Source: Gammaproteobacteria bacterium
Lineage (GTDB): Bacteria; Pseudomonadota; Gammaproteobacteria; Arenicellales; JAJDZL01
Assembly (NCBI GenBank): GCA_022823405.1
Contig: JAJDXD010000164.1
Span: 1-40,749 of the forward strand
DNA: 40,749 nt
Direction: 5' to 3'
Shown here: piece after piece, positions 9,326-18,207 of the stretch
Position numbering within the stretch: the stretch's first letter is position 1
Layout: each line of letters starts with the position of its first letter
Translations under genes and position numbers: made by a program
The notes under the pieces: model-generated
Databases searched by the model: none
Seen by the model: only the letters and a program-made list of their open reading frames with translations
What the model was told of the DNA's origin: nothing

Positions 9326-10846
9326 TTAGTTGTCTTCGCTACCGCGTTTGAAATGAAATTTGGCGCCTGATTCAATCGCTTCCGGCCACCTGGCAGTTAC
9401 AGTTTTCATTCGCGTATAGAAACGTACCCCTTCGGGCCCGTGCATATAGTGATCACCAAAAAGTGAGCGCTTCCAGCCGCCGAAACTATGGTAAGCGACC
9501 GGCACTGGAATTGGTACATTGACACCAACCATTCCGATCCGAACATTCGAAATAAAGTGCTGCGCGCGACCGCCATCCCGAGTAAAAATGGCTGCGCCAT
9601 TACCATATTCGTGATCGCTAACCAGGCGAATGGCCTCATCATAACTGTCAGTTCTTACAACACTCAACACCGGCCCGAAAATCTCATCGGTGTAGATTTT
9701 CATGTCAGGTTTCACGTTGTCGAACAGGCATCCACCAAGAAAGGCACCGTCCTCATAACCCTCAATCGAAAAATCTCGCCCATCCACGACAAGGTCCGCA
9801 CCTTCGGTCACACCTAGGTCAACATAAGACCTGACCTTTGCACAGTGATCAGGAGTAACGAGAGGACCCATCTCCGCTCCAGCGTCGGTATATGGTCCAA
9901 CAACCAGATCTTTAACGCGCGGCTTTAACCGTTCGACCAGTTCATCAGCGGTGTCGTCACCAACTGCAACGATGACCGATATCGCCATACATCGTTCTCC
10001 AGCCGAACCGTAACCCGCTCCTATGGCGGCATCAACGACTTGATCCATATCTGCATCCGACATAACCACCATGTGGTTTTTCGCACCACACAGAGCTTGC
10101 ACGCGCTTTCCGTGCCTGCACCCGGTCTGATAGATGTACTCACCGACTGCAGTTGAACCAACAAAACTAATGGCGTCCACTTTAGGATGGGAAAGCAGTG
10201 TATCAACCGCCTCCTTGTCACCATTGACTACATTAAGAACGCCGTCCGGAAGTCCCGCTTCCTGCATCATTTGTGCAAGCATCAACGGGCATGTTGGATC
10301 CTTTTCAGATGGTTTGAGTACGAAGGTGTTGCCGCAGGCGATTGAAATGGGAAACATCCACATTGGCACCATAGCAGGGAAATTGAATGGCGTTATTCCA
10401 GCACACACGCCAACTGGTTGCCGGATGGAATAGCTCTCGACACCTCTCGCAACCCGTTCAGACATCTCACCCTTGAGCAGCTGCGGTATACCACAGGCAA
10501 ACTCAACAACCTCAAGTCCGCGGCCAATTGATCCCTTAGCATCTTCCAGCGTCTTGCCATGTTCTGCAGAAAGACCTGCTGCTAGCTCCTCAATGTTGTT
10601 CTTGATGATTTCGCGGAACGCGAACATGACTTGCGCCCGACTTGCTGGTGGTGTTGCTGACCAAGCTGGCAATGCGTCGGCAGCAACCTCAATCGCGGCA
10701 CTAACTTCTGCCGAACTTGCCAAAGGAACCTGCTTGACCACCTGACCGATAGCCGGGTTATACACATCTCCTGTGCGGCCACTGGTGCCTTCAACCTGCT
10801 GGCCATTGACAAAATGATAGAGAGTTTTTTGTACTTGCATATCCAT
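9326..10846 (-). CDS. mmsA: CoA-acylating (methyl)malonate-semialdehyde dehydrogenase
   Basis: MmsA oxidises malonate semialdehyde to acetyl-CoA, or methylmalonate semialdehyde to propionyl-CoA, with NAD and CoA and loss of CO2. The 506 residues show the family signature FNFPAMVPMWMFP (154-166) and the catalytic cysteine C286 in GERCMAIS. At the place where ordinary aldehyde dehydrogenases have their general-base glutamate, the protein reads LCGAKNHMV, as expected for the CoA-acylating subfamily. The ATG at 10846 has an ACGGAGG-like site upstream. It is last in the reverse-strand locus that also encodes an omega-amino-acid aminotransferase, so beta-alanine to acetyl-CoA is the natural reading. 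Confidence 0.94.
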   Translation of the reverse strand: MDMQVQKTLYHFVNGQQVEGTSGRTGDVYNPAIGQVVKQVPLASSAEVSAAIEVAADALPAWSATPPASRAQVMFAFREIIKNNIEELAAGLSAEHGKTLEDAKGSIGRGLEVVEFACGIPQLLKGEMSERVARGVESYSIRQPVGVCAGITPFNFPAMVPMWMFPISIACGNTFVLKPSEKDPTCPLMLAQMMQEAGLPDGVLNVVNGDKEAVDTLLSHPKVDAISFVGSTAVGEYIYQTGCRHGKRVQALCGAKNHMVVMSDADMDQVVDAAIGAGYGSAGERCMAISVIVAVGDDTADELVERLKPRVKDLVVGPYTDAGAEMGPLVTPDHCAKVRSYVDLGVTEGADLVVDGRDFSIEGYEDGAFLGGCLFDNVKPDMKIYTDEIFGPVLSVVRTDSYDEAIRLVSDHEYGNGAAIFTRDGGRAQHFISNVRIGMVGVNVPIPVPVAYHSFGGWKRSLFGDHYMHGPEGVRFYTRMKTVTARWPEAIESGAKFHFKRGSEDN

Positions 10847-11007
10847 GAGTATTTTGGCCTCCGTAATGGCCCGGGATAAACCTCAATAATAAAAGTATAA
10901 CAAAGGAGGGCAGATGCTGTCGTACACCGTCATCAGTTACTGGCAGCTACGCGAATCAAACCGTAAACTGCCAGATCATTCTCACAAGATAAACGTTTCC
11001 CTGCTGA

Positions 11008-12057
11008 TTAAATCCGGTGCGCGGCTTCACACATGTTTTTTAACTTCGCCCGAGTCAGTTCACGACCAAGTAAGCCAAGCCCGCAATCAGGAGCCGCAAT
11101 CAGACGGTCGCCGTCAATATGATCCAGCGCGGTCTGTAGCCGATCAGCAATTTCCTCAACTGATTCGACTCTGCTGAGTGCAATCGCAACAACTCCCAAT
11201 ATGACTGTTGTGTTTTGAATTCGATCTAGGAGACTTAGATCATTGTGCCTGTGGGCATCTTCGATCGATACAACGTGAATTGAACTTTGATCGACTGCCT
11301 CAATGATCTGAAAGTAAGCTTGTGGATCAGCTTTGGGATAGTCCAGCCGATCTAACCTGTCTGGGTAACCGCAACACATATGCATCGTCCTTATGACATG
11401 ATCAGGCACCCCATGAAATACCCGTTCGAGATTTTCAACCCCAAAATCCAGTGCATTTTGAGGCTTTCTGGCAAATACGGGTTCATCAACCTGAATATGA
11501 ATGCAACCTGCATCCGCCAGAGCCAGCACTTCCTTGTTGAGTGCGTCAGCAATATCTACTCCGAGTTCCTTATCCGATTCGTAGAACTCATTAGCATTGG
11601 TATCGGTTACCGTCATCGGTCCAGGCATGGTAATTTTGACTGGGCGATTCGTGTATGACTGAGCGAGCTTCCAGTCTTCAACCAGAAAACCAGTGTCGCG
11701 GACCTTGACTGGACGATTGATCGTCGGAAGTTCTGCAGAATACGCGCCGCCACGTAACTCGCGCACAGTCAGGTGAGAAAAATCAATGCCTTCCAGATGT
11801 CGGCAGTGGTAGTGGATGTAGTTTTCCCGCTTAACCTCGCCATCGGTTGGGATATCAATACCCGCCTCTACCTGGTCAGCCATTACTTGTTTCGAAGCTT
11901 CTCTTATCGTATCTTCCGCTGAGTCTCCTAAGGCGGCGAGTGCCGCTTTCCAGCTCTTGGTTGGTTCTGCAGAATCGGGTCCATCGGGAATATTGAACCA
12001 GTCAGGGAGTTTTAGAAAGTCGGGTTTGGGAAATGCACCGATACAGGTAGTCAGCAT
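11008..12057 (-). CDS. Short MetE-core (cobalamin-independent methionine synthase catalytic domain) protein
   Basis: The 349-residue protein corresponds to the C-terminal catalytic barrel of MetE and lacks MetE's N-terminal domain. All four zinc ligands expected in that barrel are present: H226 and C228 (MHMCCG), E266 (VVSIEDAHR) and C325 (APDCGLGLL). The homocysteine-site VDEP (190-193) is also there. Stand-alone MetE cores are known as folate-independent methionine synthases (MesA-MesD families), but many homologues are uncharacterised methyltransferases or lyases. It starts 31 bases after the stop of the repeat-tailed permease and is followed by mmsA, so it appears to belong to a transport/catabolic operon rather than to methionine biosynthesis. 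The methyl donor and acceptor are unknown. Confidence 0.82.
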   Translation of the reverse strand: MLTTCIGAFPKPDFLKLPDWFNIPDGPDSAEPTKSWKAALAALGDSAEDTIREASKQVMADQVEAGIDIPTDGEVKRENYIHYHCRHLEGIDFSHLTVRELRGGAYSAELPTINRPVKVRDTGFLVEDWKLAQSYTNRPVKITMPGPMTVTDTNANEFYESDKELGVDIADALNKEVLALADAGCIHIQVDEPVFARKPQNALDFGVENLERVFHGVPDHVIRTMHMCCGYPDRLDRLDYPKADPQAYFQIIEAVDQSSIHVVSIEDAHRHNDLSLLDRIQNTTVILGVVAIALSRVESVEEIADRLQTALDHIDGDRLIAAPDCGLGLLGRELTRAKLKNMCEAAHRI

Positions 12058-12088
12058 AGGATGTGTAACCTCAATGTCAATAGTAGAA

Positions 12089-13456
12089 TCAATTACCTGA
12101 ATTTTCTGCCGGTACTTGGTTACTCAGATTTTCTGGAGCAAACACGTTTTGGTAACCCTCCGTACCTTTAACCGGCTTTTCCTCCTCGGGTTCATCACTG
12201 GAAGGGCTCACCAAATTACCTGGCGAGAATACGCTCTGGTAACCCTCTGTACCTTTCACTGGCTGCTCTTCTTCAGCCTGAGTTTCTATTTCACCCTGCA
12301 AATTTCCGGGAGAGAATACACTTTGATAACCTTCCGTACCTTTGGCAGTCACCTTTGAATCCTCTTGATCACTCGAAGATTGACTTTGTGTGTCAACTGC
12401 TGATTGAAACATCTGCTGTTGTTGACGTCTTTCGATTTTTCGTTTAATTTCAGCCTGACGCTGTTCCTTTACGGCAATCTTACACTCTTCAACTCCGACC
12501 GTGCCAGAAAAGTAGACCGTCCCCAAGCCTGCAACTACAATCAGTACGAACATAATGAATGCTGGTTCTGTCAAGAAAGGCCGCTGCTTTCTTACTTTTG
12601 TTTCCTCTCCCCGCGCCACCGCCATTTGAGACCGGGCTCGTCGCGTTTCTCGCCGTTTTGAGATTTCAAAAATTACCGCCCCAACCAACGTCAAAAAGAC
12701 AATCGATACCGCCAACGCACTGATCGAAGGGTCAATTCCGTAGCGAACCTTGCTAGCCAAAACTGTGGTCAGAGTACTGCTTGATACGATCGTAAATATT
12801 GTCGTGTTGTAGTTCTCGAATGAAGCAAGAAATGCGAGTACCGCAGCAGAACCTATGGCTGGTCGCAAAAACGGTAGAAGAATTTTACGGAACGTCTGTG
12901 TGTGGGAAGCGCCAAGATCCAAAGCCGCCTCTTCCAAAGCGGGATCAAATCTCTGTAGACGCGCAATAAAAATCAGCATCGCGTAAGCTGAAATAAACGT
13001 CGCCTGTCCCACAATCGTCAGAAATATGCCGTCATAAAATATCGAATCTTCCTCAGCACCAAACATCAGCCCAATTCGATCCCAAAAAAGCAGAGTTGAA
13101 ATACCCAATACAACACCAGGAACCAATATGGGTGAAATGGTTACTGTGTACAGCCAGGGGCGAAGTCTTGGTCCAATTTGCATCAGCATCAAGGCACCGG
13201 CCAGACCAATGGGAACCGCCAAAAGTACAACGCCGATGCCGATCAATAGACTATTTCTGACTCCGGTTACCAAGCGGGCGTCTTGCATCAGAACGTCAAA
13301 CCACTCCACCGTGAAACAGTCCCACGGCGACACTCTGGGAAATCCGGACGTGTTGAAAGCGGTCAGGCCCATCACAATCAATGGGCCAAATAGATAAGCG
13401 AAGAACAGGGCAACGAATCCAATCACCAGGAAATTTTGTATGCGCCCCTGGATCAT
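12089..13456 (-). CDS. potC: Pot-type ABC transporter permease (PotC-like) with a repeat-bearing C-terminal extension
   Basis: Residues 1-265 are a normal PotC-like permease with six hydrophobic segments and the EAA loop EEAALDLGASHTQTF (175-189) that contacts the ATPase. The protein does not stop there. A basic linker (266-296) is followed by a seventh hydrophobic helix (about 299-320), a charged, glutamine-rich and probably helical stretch (326-350), and a tail with three copies of KGTEGYQSVFSPGNL or a close variant (372-386, 401-415, 430-444), spaced exactly 29 residues apart by acidic linkers. Total length is 455 residues, against about 260-280 for the family. It overlaps the upstream permease by ATGA (13453-13456), so translation is coupled. 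Substrate is unproven; Pot-type systems carry polyamines and other amines. Confidence 0.88.
   Translation of the reverse strand: MIQGRIQNFLVIGFVALFFAYLFGPLIVMGLTAFNTSGFPRVSPWDCFTVEWFDVLMQDARLVTGVRNSLLIGIGVVLLAVPIGLAGALMLMQIGPRLRPWLYTVTISPILVPGVVLGISTLLFWDRIGLMFGAEEDSIFYDGIFLTIVGQATFISAYAMLIFIARLQRFDPALEEAALDLGASHTQTFRKILLPFLRPAIGSAAVLAFLASFENYNTTIFTIVSSSTLTTVLASKVRYGIDPSISALAVSIVFLTLVGAVIFEISKRRETRRARSQMAVARGEETKVRKQRPFLTEPAFIMFVLIVVAGLGTVYFSGTVGVEECKIAVKEQRQAEIKRKIERRQQQQMFQSAVDTQSQSSSDQEDSKVTAKGTEGYQSVFSPGNLQGEIETQAEEEQPVKGTEGYQSVFSPGNLVSPSSDEPEEEKPVKGTEGYQNVFAPENLSNQVPAENSGN
12125..12343 (-). repeat. Three in-frame 87-bp-period repeats encoding a conserved 15-residue motif
   Basis: Copies lie at 12299-12343, 12212-12256 and 12125-12169 in transcription order. 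The first two encode the identical 15 residues yet differ at 9 of 45 bases, and every difference is synonymous. The third copy has three residue changes (S to N, S to A, G to E). The spacers are acidic and share the ending PV before copies two and three. Confidence 0.95.
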
Positions 13457-14382
13457 TTCATCATTTCACCAAACTTCACCTTGGCTATCTTCATCATTAC
13501 CAAAACCAGCACAATGCAGGAAACCAGCAAGATAATTGCGTAGGCTGAACCTCTTGCCCAGTTGCCTGCCTGGTTGAATCCCTGGTAAATTATCTGGGTA
13601 AACCACAGGCTGCTTGGTCCACCCAGAATCTGGGGAGCTGCCAAGGCACCTGCTGTCAGCATGAACACCATTGTGCATCCGGAAGATATTCCCGGTTTTG
13701 CATGGGGTACAACAACCCGCCAGTGAATTTTCCACCAAGGTGCACCCAGATCACGCGCCGCTTCAATCTGATTTTTGTCGAGGCTTTCAATGGCGTTGTA
13801 AATTGGAAAAATCATTAGCAGGATGAATGCATAACTCAACCCTGCCCACAGTGCAATGTCGTTGCGAATGAAATCGTAAGGCTGATCCAATATCCCAATC
13901 GAAACTAGAAAGTTGTTGATAACTCCAGTTGAGCCGAAAATGATCTTGAACGCAAACGCCCTAAGAATCTCGTTTATCCAAAATGGCACGATCAACGAGA
14001 GTACCATGAGTCGACTCCAACCGCCAGTTGCAGAATGTGCAAGGTAGTAGGCAATTGGATAACACAAGGCAACATCGATCAGCGTAACGAAGATTGCTGC
14101 ACCAATGGTGCGGAAAAATACCGTCACATCAATGATGTTGAATGAGTCAGTCGATAAAGCACTGCCAAATATCATGTATTTGTAGTGCTCAAGTGTGTAG
14201 TAGTGCTCTTCTGTTCCGAATTTTGGCGGAGGGACATTGGCCCTGATGGAAAAGTCCAACATGAACAGCTGCGGCAGTATGATCATCATGAACAGCCACG
14301 TGCCCACCGCTATGATCAAAAACAGCGCAAGCGTCGCGCCGTTTTTTTGGAAGAACGCTCGCCAGTAATTTGAAAAGCTCAT
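13453..14382 (-). CDS. potB: Pot-type ABC transporter permease (PotB-like)
   Basis: This is the first inner-membrane permease of the transporter. The protein has about six hydrophobic segments, beginning with ALFLIIAVGTWLFMMIILP, and the EAA loop IEAARDLGAPWWKIHWRVV that docks on the ATPase. The start at 14382 gives MSFSNYWRAFFQKNG and 309 residues, the usual length; the frame is open further upstream, but that part overlaps the ATPase gene and is not permease-like. It begins 17 bases after the ATPase stop and overlaps the next permease by 4 bases. No strong Shine-Dalgarno is visible, which suggests coupling to the upstream gene. Confidence 0.92.
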   Translation of the reverse strand: MSFSNYWRAFFQKNGATLALFLIIAVGTWLFMMIILPQLFMLDFSIRANVPPPKFGTEEHYYTLEHYKYMIFGSALSTDSFNIIDVTVFFRTIGAAIFVTLIDVALCYPIAYYLAHSATGGWSRLMVLSLIVPFWINEILRAFAFKIIFGSTGVINNFLVSIGILDQPYDFIRNDIALWAGLSYAFILLMIFPIYNAIESLDKNQIEAARDLGAPWWKIHWRVVVPHAKPGISSGCTMVFMLTAGALAAPQILGGPSSLWFTQIIYQGFNQAGNWARGSAYAIILLVSCIVLVLVMMKIAKVKFGEMMK

Positions 14383-14398
14383 GGCAAGATCGAGAATG

Positions 14399-15502
14399 CT
14401 ATTCGGCAGCAAGCGGACCCTGTGGTAACACGATTGCCGCTTCGCTGGAGAATCCGACTGGCAAATCCTTTTCTCCGCTATGTGAACGGATGGAACCATC
14501 GTTCACGTATGACATCTTTACCCTTTTTCGAGTTGAACTGATATCAAGAAAAACCTGCCACATATTGCCTTCAAATTCTTCATGATAAACACTTGCTTTC
14601 ATCTGATTGTCCACTAACCTACCACTCACAAATCGAAGTGATTCAGGGCGAACAAAAACATAGACATCGTCGCCAGTCTTTACTTTTGATTCTGGACTTT
14701 TACTGCAGCGTGCCCGAATTAAGCCCTCAGGTGTGCTGACCTGCGCAAAGCTATCCGTTACGTTTGTAACTTTTCCGGCAAACCGGTTGTTTTCACCGAC
14801 AAATGACGCCACAAAAGCAGTGTCAGGCTCATCGTAAATCGTTGTACCATCACTGACTTGTTCAATAATGCCTTCTCGCATCACTGCAACATGATCTGAC
14901 ATGGTCAGCGCTTCACCCTGGTCATGGGTGATGTAGATGAAGGTAATTCCAACCCGCTGCTGGATAGAGCGTAGCTCAGTACGCATATGCTGGCGAAGTT
15001 TAAGATCGAGCGCGCTGAGCGGTTCATCAAGCAGAAGAACTTCCGGTTGTGCGCAAAGGGCCCGAGCAATGGCCACCCGTTGTTTCTGCCCACCTGACAG
15101 TTCGCTAACCATCTTTTCGCCCTGTCCTGGCAGTGCAATCAGTTCAAGCAGTTCATCCGCACGTTTTTTTCGCTGCGCTTTCCTGACTCCTTTCACTTCG
15201 AGTGAAAAAGTGATGTTTTCCCAGATTGTCATCAAGGGAAACAGAGCCAGATTTTGAAAGATCAAGGCGGTAGGACGGCGATTCGGCCCGATTCCGGCCA
15301 TATTCTCACCACCGATCAATACGCTACCTTCCGAGGGAGTCAGAAAGCCTGAAACGGCACGCAGCAGAGTGGTTTTACCGCAGCCTGAAGGACCAAGAAT
15401 GGTGAAAAATTCGCCGCCTTTAATATGCAGATTGACATCCCGAGCAGCAATAAAATCGCCAAATCGAATCCAGACAGATTCAAGTTTCACATCTGCACTC
15501 AT
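14399..15502 (-). CDS. potA: Pot-type ABC transporter ATP-binding protein
   Basis: This cytoplasmic ATPase powers the transporter. Walker A is GPSGCGKTT (residues 38-46 from the GTG at 15505; subtract one for the start used here), the ABC signature is LSGGQ (136-140), Walker B is VLLLDEP (156-162) and the H-loop is ITHDQ. A C-terminal TOBE-type regulatory domain (about residues 235-345) is present, as in PotA and other carbohydrate/polyamine uptake ATPases. AGGAGG at 15512-15517 lies 8 bases ahead of the ATG at 15502, which is therefore preferred to the GTG just before it. The gene lies between the binding-protein gene and two permease genes, giving a complete importer. Confidence 0.94.
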   Translation of the reverse strand: MSADVKLESVWIRFGDFIAARDVNLHIKGGEFFTILGPSGCGKTTLLRAVSGFLTPSEGSVLIGGENMAGIGPNRRPTALIFQNLALFPLMTIWENITFSLEVKGVRKAQRKKRADELLELIALPGQGEKMVSELSGGQKQRVAIARALCAQPEVLLLDEPLSALDLKLRQHMRTELRSIQQRVGITFIYITHDQGEALTMSDHVAVMREGIIEQVSDGTTIYDEPDTAFVASFVGENNRFAGKVTNVTDSFAQVSTPEGLIRARCSKSPESKVKTGDDVYVFVRPESLRFVSGRLVDNQMKASVYHEEFEGNMWQVFLDISSTRKRVKMSYVNDGSIRSHSGEKDLPVGFSSEAAIVLPQGPLAAE

Positions 15503-15537
15503 CACCCATACCTCCTATATCAGGGGGATTGTTGGAT

Positions 15538-15565
15538 TTCGACACCCGACAGAGCGGGTGTCGAA
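15538..15565 (-). other. Strong intercistronic hairpin between potD-like and potA-like genes
   Basis: TTCGACACCCG (15538-15548) and CGGGTGTCGAA (15555-15565) form a perfect 11-bp stem with a 6-base loop. No T tract follows on the reverse strand, so it is not a standard terminator. A stem just after a binding-protein gene commonly protects its message from 3' decay or gives partial termination, so that the binding protein is made in excess of the membrane parts. Confidence 0.65.
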
Positions 15566-15585
15566 TTATCAGGATGATTCCAAGA

Positions 15586-16728
15586 TCAGGCGCTCACAAA
15601 TTTATTGCGATACTCCGTGCGCACATCAGCATACCACTGTGGTTCTGCCGGCCAAGGATTGAGATTAGCCAATGCTGTGCCCGGATAAGCTTCTGCAAAA
15701 TTCTTCTTGTAACTGTCGCCTGCAAAAGCGTCGGCACCGATCACTGCGGAATTGTAGCCATGCGTGTCAATTGCCCGACCTGCCGGCTCTCTTCTAAAGC
15801 AGAACTCAACAAACGCATAAGCCTGATCAACATTTGCGGCTGACTTGGAAAGTGACATTCCATCAACCCAGGCCAACGCACCTTCTTTCGGGGCCTGATA
15901 GTGTACAGGTTCACCGTCAGTTTTCATTGCCAACGGCGGTCCATCCCAAGTCTGTCCAACCAGCACACCGTCGTTCAGGAAACCGTTTTTCTGGGTATCG
16001 GCATCATTCCAAAAGAGCTTGATTTGCGGTTTGTTGGCAATGCAGAACTGCGTAATCTTCTCCCAGATGGGGCGCATGATACTTTCATCCACGTACGCTC
16101 GCCATACATCCCCGGGTTCCAATTCGCCAATGGTTTCCATATAGAGTCCGGCACCCAGCATACCAGAATGTGGCCGAATCATGGTATTGCCTTCTGCTGA
16201 CCCGTCCCAGATATTCCCATAACTAGGTTCACCACCCGGCGGTGAATAAAGGTCGGTGCGCCAGGATATTGCTTCGGTGCCCCAAATATGCGGCAGCCAA
16301 TGTGAACCGGCATCGCCAAAATTCCACTCGCGGTCACCGACCGAAAGCATCGCCGGATTCGCGTTTTTAATATTGGAGATTCGTCCATAATCCCAAGGCT
16401 GCAGCAAATCAAGATCAATCCACTGTCCGGAACGAACATTGGTTGGACTGCAGATATCAAATCCTTTGCCCTTTGTCGCCTTCATCTTATTGATGATTTC
16501 TTCGTTCGATCCAATCCCGGTGTAGTTCACCGTGATGCCAGACTCTTCGTTAAATTGAGCTAATAAATCTTCCGGAAGATAATCAGACCACATCAATACA
16601 TTAAGTTCACCGGATGAGGCAAGAACGTTTGAACTGATGACCCATGGGCCAGTCGCAACCGCACCGGCTACTGCACCTGCCTTCAGAAACTGTCGGCGAC
16701 TCAAGTTGCCTTCTACCTTTATTGACAT
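15586..16728 (-). CDS. potD: Pot-type periplasmic substrate-binding protein with Tat signal
   Basis: The 380-residue protein starts with a twin-arginine signal, SRRQFLKAGAVAGAV (residues 10-24), predicting folded export to the periplasm. The mature part reads LNVLMWSDYLPEDLLAQF and GKGFDICSP, typical of the PotD/PotF family of extracytoplasmic binding proteins. It is the first gene of the transporter cluster, with GAGGTG correctly placed ahead of the ATG at 16728. PotD homologues bind polyamines, but relatives bind other cationic or zwitterionic amines. Neighbouring genes for omega-amino-acid and taurine breakdown make a zwitterionic amine plausible; that is inference. Confidence 0.9.
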   Translation of the reverse strand: MSIKVEGNLSRRQFLKAGAVAGAVATGPWVISSNVLASSGELNVLMWSDYLPEDLLAQFNEESGITVNYTGIGSNEEIINKMKATKGKGFDICSPTNVRSGQWIDLDLLQPWDYGRISNIKNANPAMLSVGDREWNFGDAGSHWLPHIWGTEAISWRTDLYSPPGGEPSYGNIWDGSAEGNTMIRPHSGMLGAGLYMETIGELEPGDVWRAYVDESIMRPIWEKITQFCIANKPQIKLFWNDADTQKNGFLNDGVLVGQTWDGPPLAMKTDGEPVHYQAPKEGALAWVDGMSLSKSAANVDQAYAFVEFCFRREPAGRAIDTHGYNSAVIGADAFAGDSYKKNFAEAYPGTALANLNPWPAEPQWYADVRTEYRNKFVSA

Positions 16729-16899
16729 ACTACAAACACCTCTCGATACATGTTAATTAATTTTTATGAGGTTAATGCTTACTGCAACATTCCAGTGCGC
16801 CAGGCACTTGTTGTCCTCCATGGAACTTGATAGATCATTTCCATCGCATAAATCATAATCGAAACTCAAACACTGTTGGCGAATTTTGTCGAATTATGA

Positions 16900-18207
16900 T
16901 CAGCTTTGCAGAACCTTTCTCAGTTTTTCACTGATTTCATCAATGTTCGCTTCAGTCGAAATTAGTGGCGGTGCGACAATCAACGCATCGCCCGTTGCTT
17001 TGACATGTAACCCTGCATGAAACAGCTTTTTCTGTACCGTTATGCCAACATTGCCTGGCCCACCTGAAGGCGCAAGATCTATTCCGGTAATCATCCCGTA
17101 GCCGCGAATATCCGTCACAATATCGAACTCCTTGAGTGCGAAAATTGATTCCTGGAAGTAATCCGATAAGGATCTACCGCGCTCAAACAACTTTTCATCC
17201 CGGTAGATATCTAAAGTTGCAAGGCCGGCGGCACAAGCTGCAGGATGTCCAGAATAAGTATAACCATGAAACAATTCAATTACCCGATCTGGTGCGGCAT
17301 TGACAATGCTATCGTAGACATGTTGGCCAACGACAATTGCACCCATTGGCTGGGCGGCATTGGTCAACGCTTTTGCCAGCGTCATAATGTCGGGTGTTAC
17401 GCCAAAAGTCTGTGAAGCAAAGGGTTCACCGGTTCTTCCAAACCCACAAATGACTTCATCAAATACAAGTAGAATGCCGTGTTGATCACAGATCTCCCGC
17501 AACCTTTCCAGGTAACCAACTGGAGGCACCAGGCAGCCCGTTGAACCGGCAATGGGTTCGACAAAGCAGGCAGCTATTGAGTCAGCCCCATAGTTGTGCA
17601 CAATTTTTTCGAGATCGTCTGCTAGTTCAGCACCATCAGCAGGCTGGTTGCGTTGGTAGCGATTCTCTGGCAGCCATGTATGCCGAATATGTGCAATTCC
17701 TGCAAGCCCCAAACCAAATGCCTGGCGATTTTTCACCATTCCACTCAAACTGGTGCCGCCAAGGTTTACGCCGTGATACGCTCGCTCTCGGGAAACCAGC
17801 CGTTGACGCTGCCCTTCTCCGCGGGCGTAGTGGTAAGCTAATGCAACCTTAATCGCTGTATCGACCGCCTCCGATCCAGAATTGACAAAGAAAACCCGAT
17901 TCATTCCTTCTGGCGTTAACTCAGCGATCCGGTGAGCCAGTTCAAACGACAATTCATGTCCCAGTTGGAACGGTGCGGTGTAAGCCAGAGTGGCAAGTTG
18001 TCGATGTACCGCGTCCGCAATTTCGGGCCGGCTGTGTCCGGCTGCACAACAAAAAAGTCCTGACGAGGCATCGATGATTGGCCTACCTTCAGGTGTGTAA
18101 AGATAGACGCCATCGCCCCGCGCAACAATCCTCGGGTCTGCTTTGAAATCACGATTGCTCGTGAACGGCATCCACAAGTTTTCCATTGACTGATGATCCA
18201 GTCGCAT
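16900..18207 (-). CDS. Omega-amino-acid:pyruvate aminotransferase (class III, PLP)
   Basis: The 435-residue enzyme matches the beta-alanine/omega-amino-acid:pyruvate transaminase subgroup (BauA-like): LWMPFTSNRDFKADPR at 11-26, LFCCAAGHSRPEI near 51-63 and FFVNSGSEAVDTAIK at 106-120. The PLP lysine is K279 (LAKALTN) and the ring-nitrogen aspartate D250 (VFDEVICGFGR). Substrates of the subgroup include beta-alanine and, in some members, taurine or hypotaurine, with pyruvate becoming alanine. GGAGGAG lies about 8 bases before the ATG at 18207. It is divergent from ald-xsc-pta and upstream of the Pot-type operon and mmsA. Alanine dehydrogenase next door would regenerate pyruvate. The true amine donor cannot be fixed by sequence alone. 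Confidence 0.88.
   Translation of the reverse strand: MRLDHQSMENLWMPFTSNRDFKADPRIVARGDGVYLYTPEGRPIIDASSGLFCCAAGHSRPEIADAVHRQLATLAYTAPFQLGHELSFELAHRIAELTPEGMNRVFFVNSGSEAVDTAIKVALAYHYARGEGQRQRLVSRERAYHGVNLGGTSLSGMVKNRQAFGLGLAGIAHIRHTWLPENRYQRNQPADGAELADDLEKIVHNYGADSIAACFVEPIAGSTGCLVPPVGYLERLREICDQHGILLVFDEVICGFGRTGEPFASQTFGVTPDIMTLAKALTNAAQPMGAIVVGQHVYDSIVNAAPDRVIELFHGYTYSGHPAACAAGLATLDIYRDEKLFERGRSLSDYFQESIFALKEFDIVTDIRGYGMITGIDLAPSGGPGNVGITVQKKLFHAGLHVKATGDALIVAPPLISTEANIDEISEKLRKVLQS

Noticed and set aside
10902..11177. Forward open frame of 87 codons starting at 10914 with AAAGGAGG just upstream
   Set aside because: The ribosome-like site is only 4 bases from the ATG, and most of the frame lies antisense to the MetE-core gene, whose zinc ligands and length show it is the real one.
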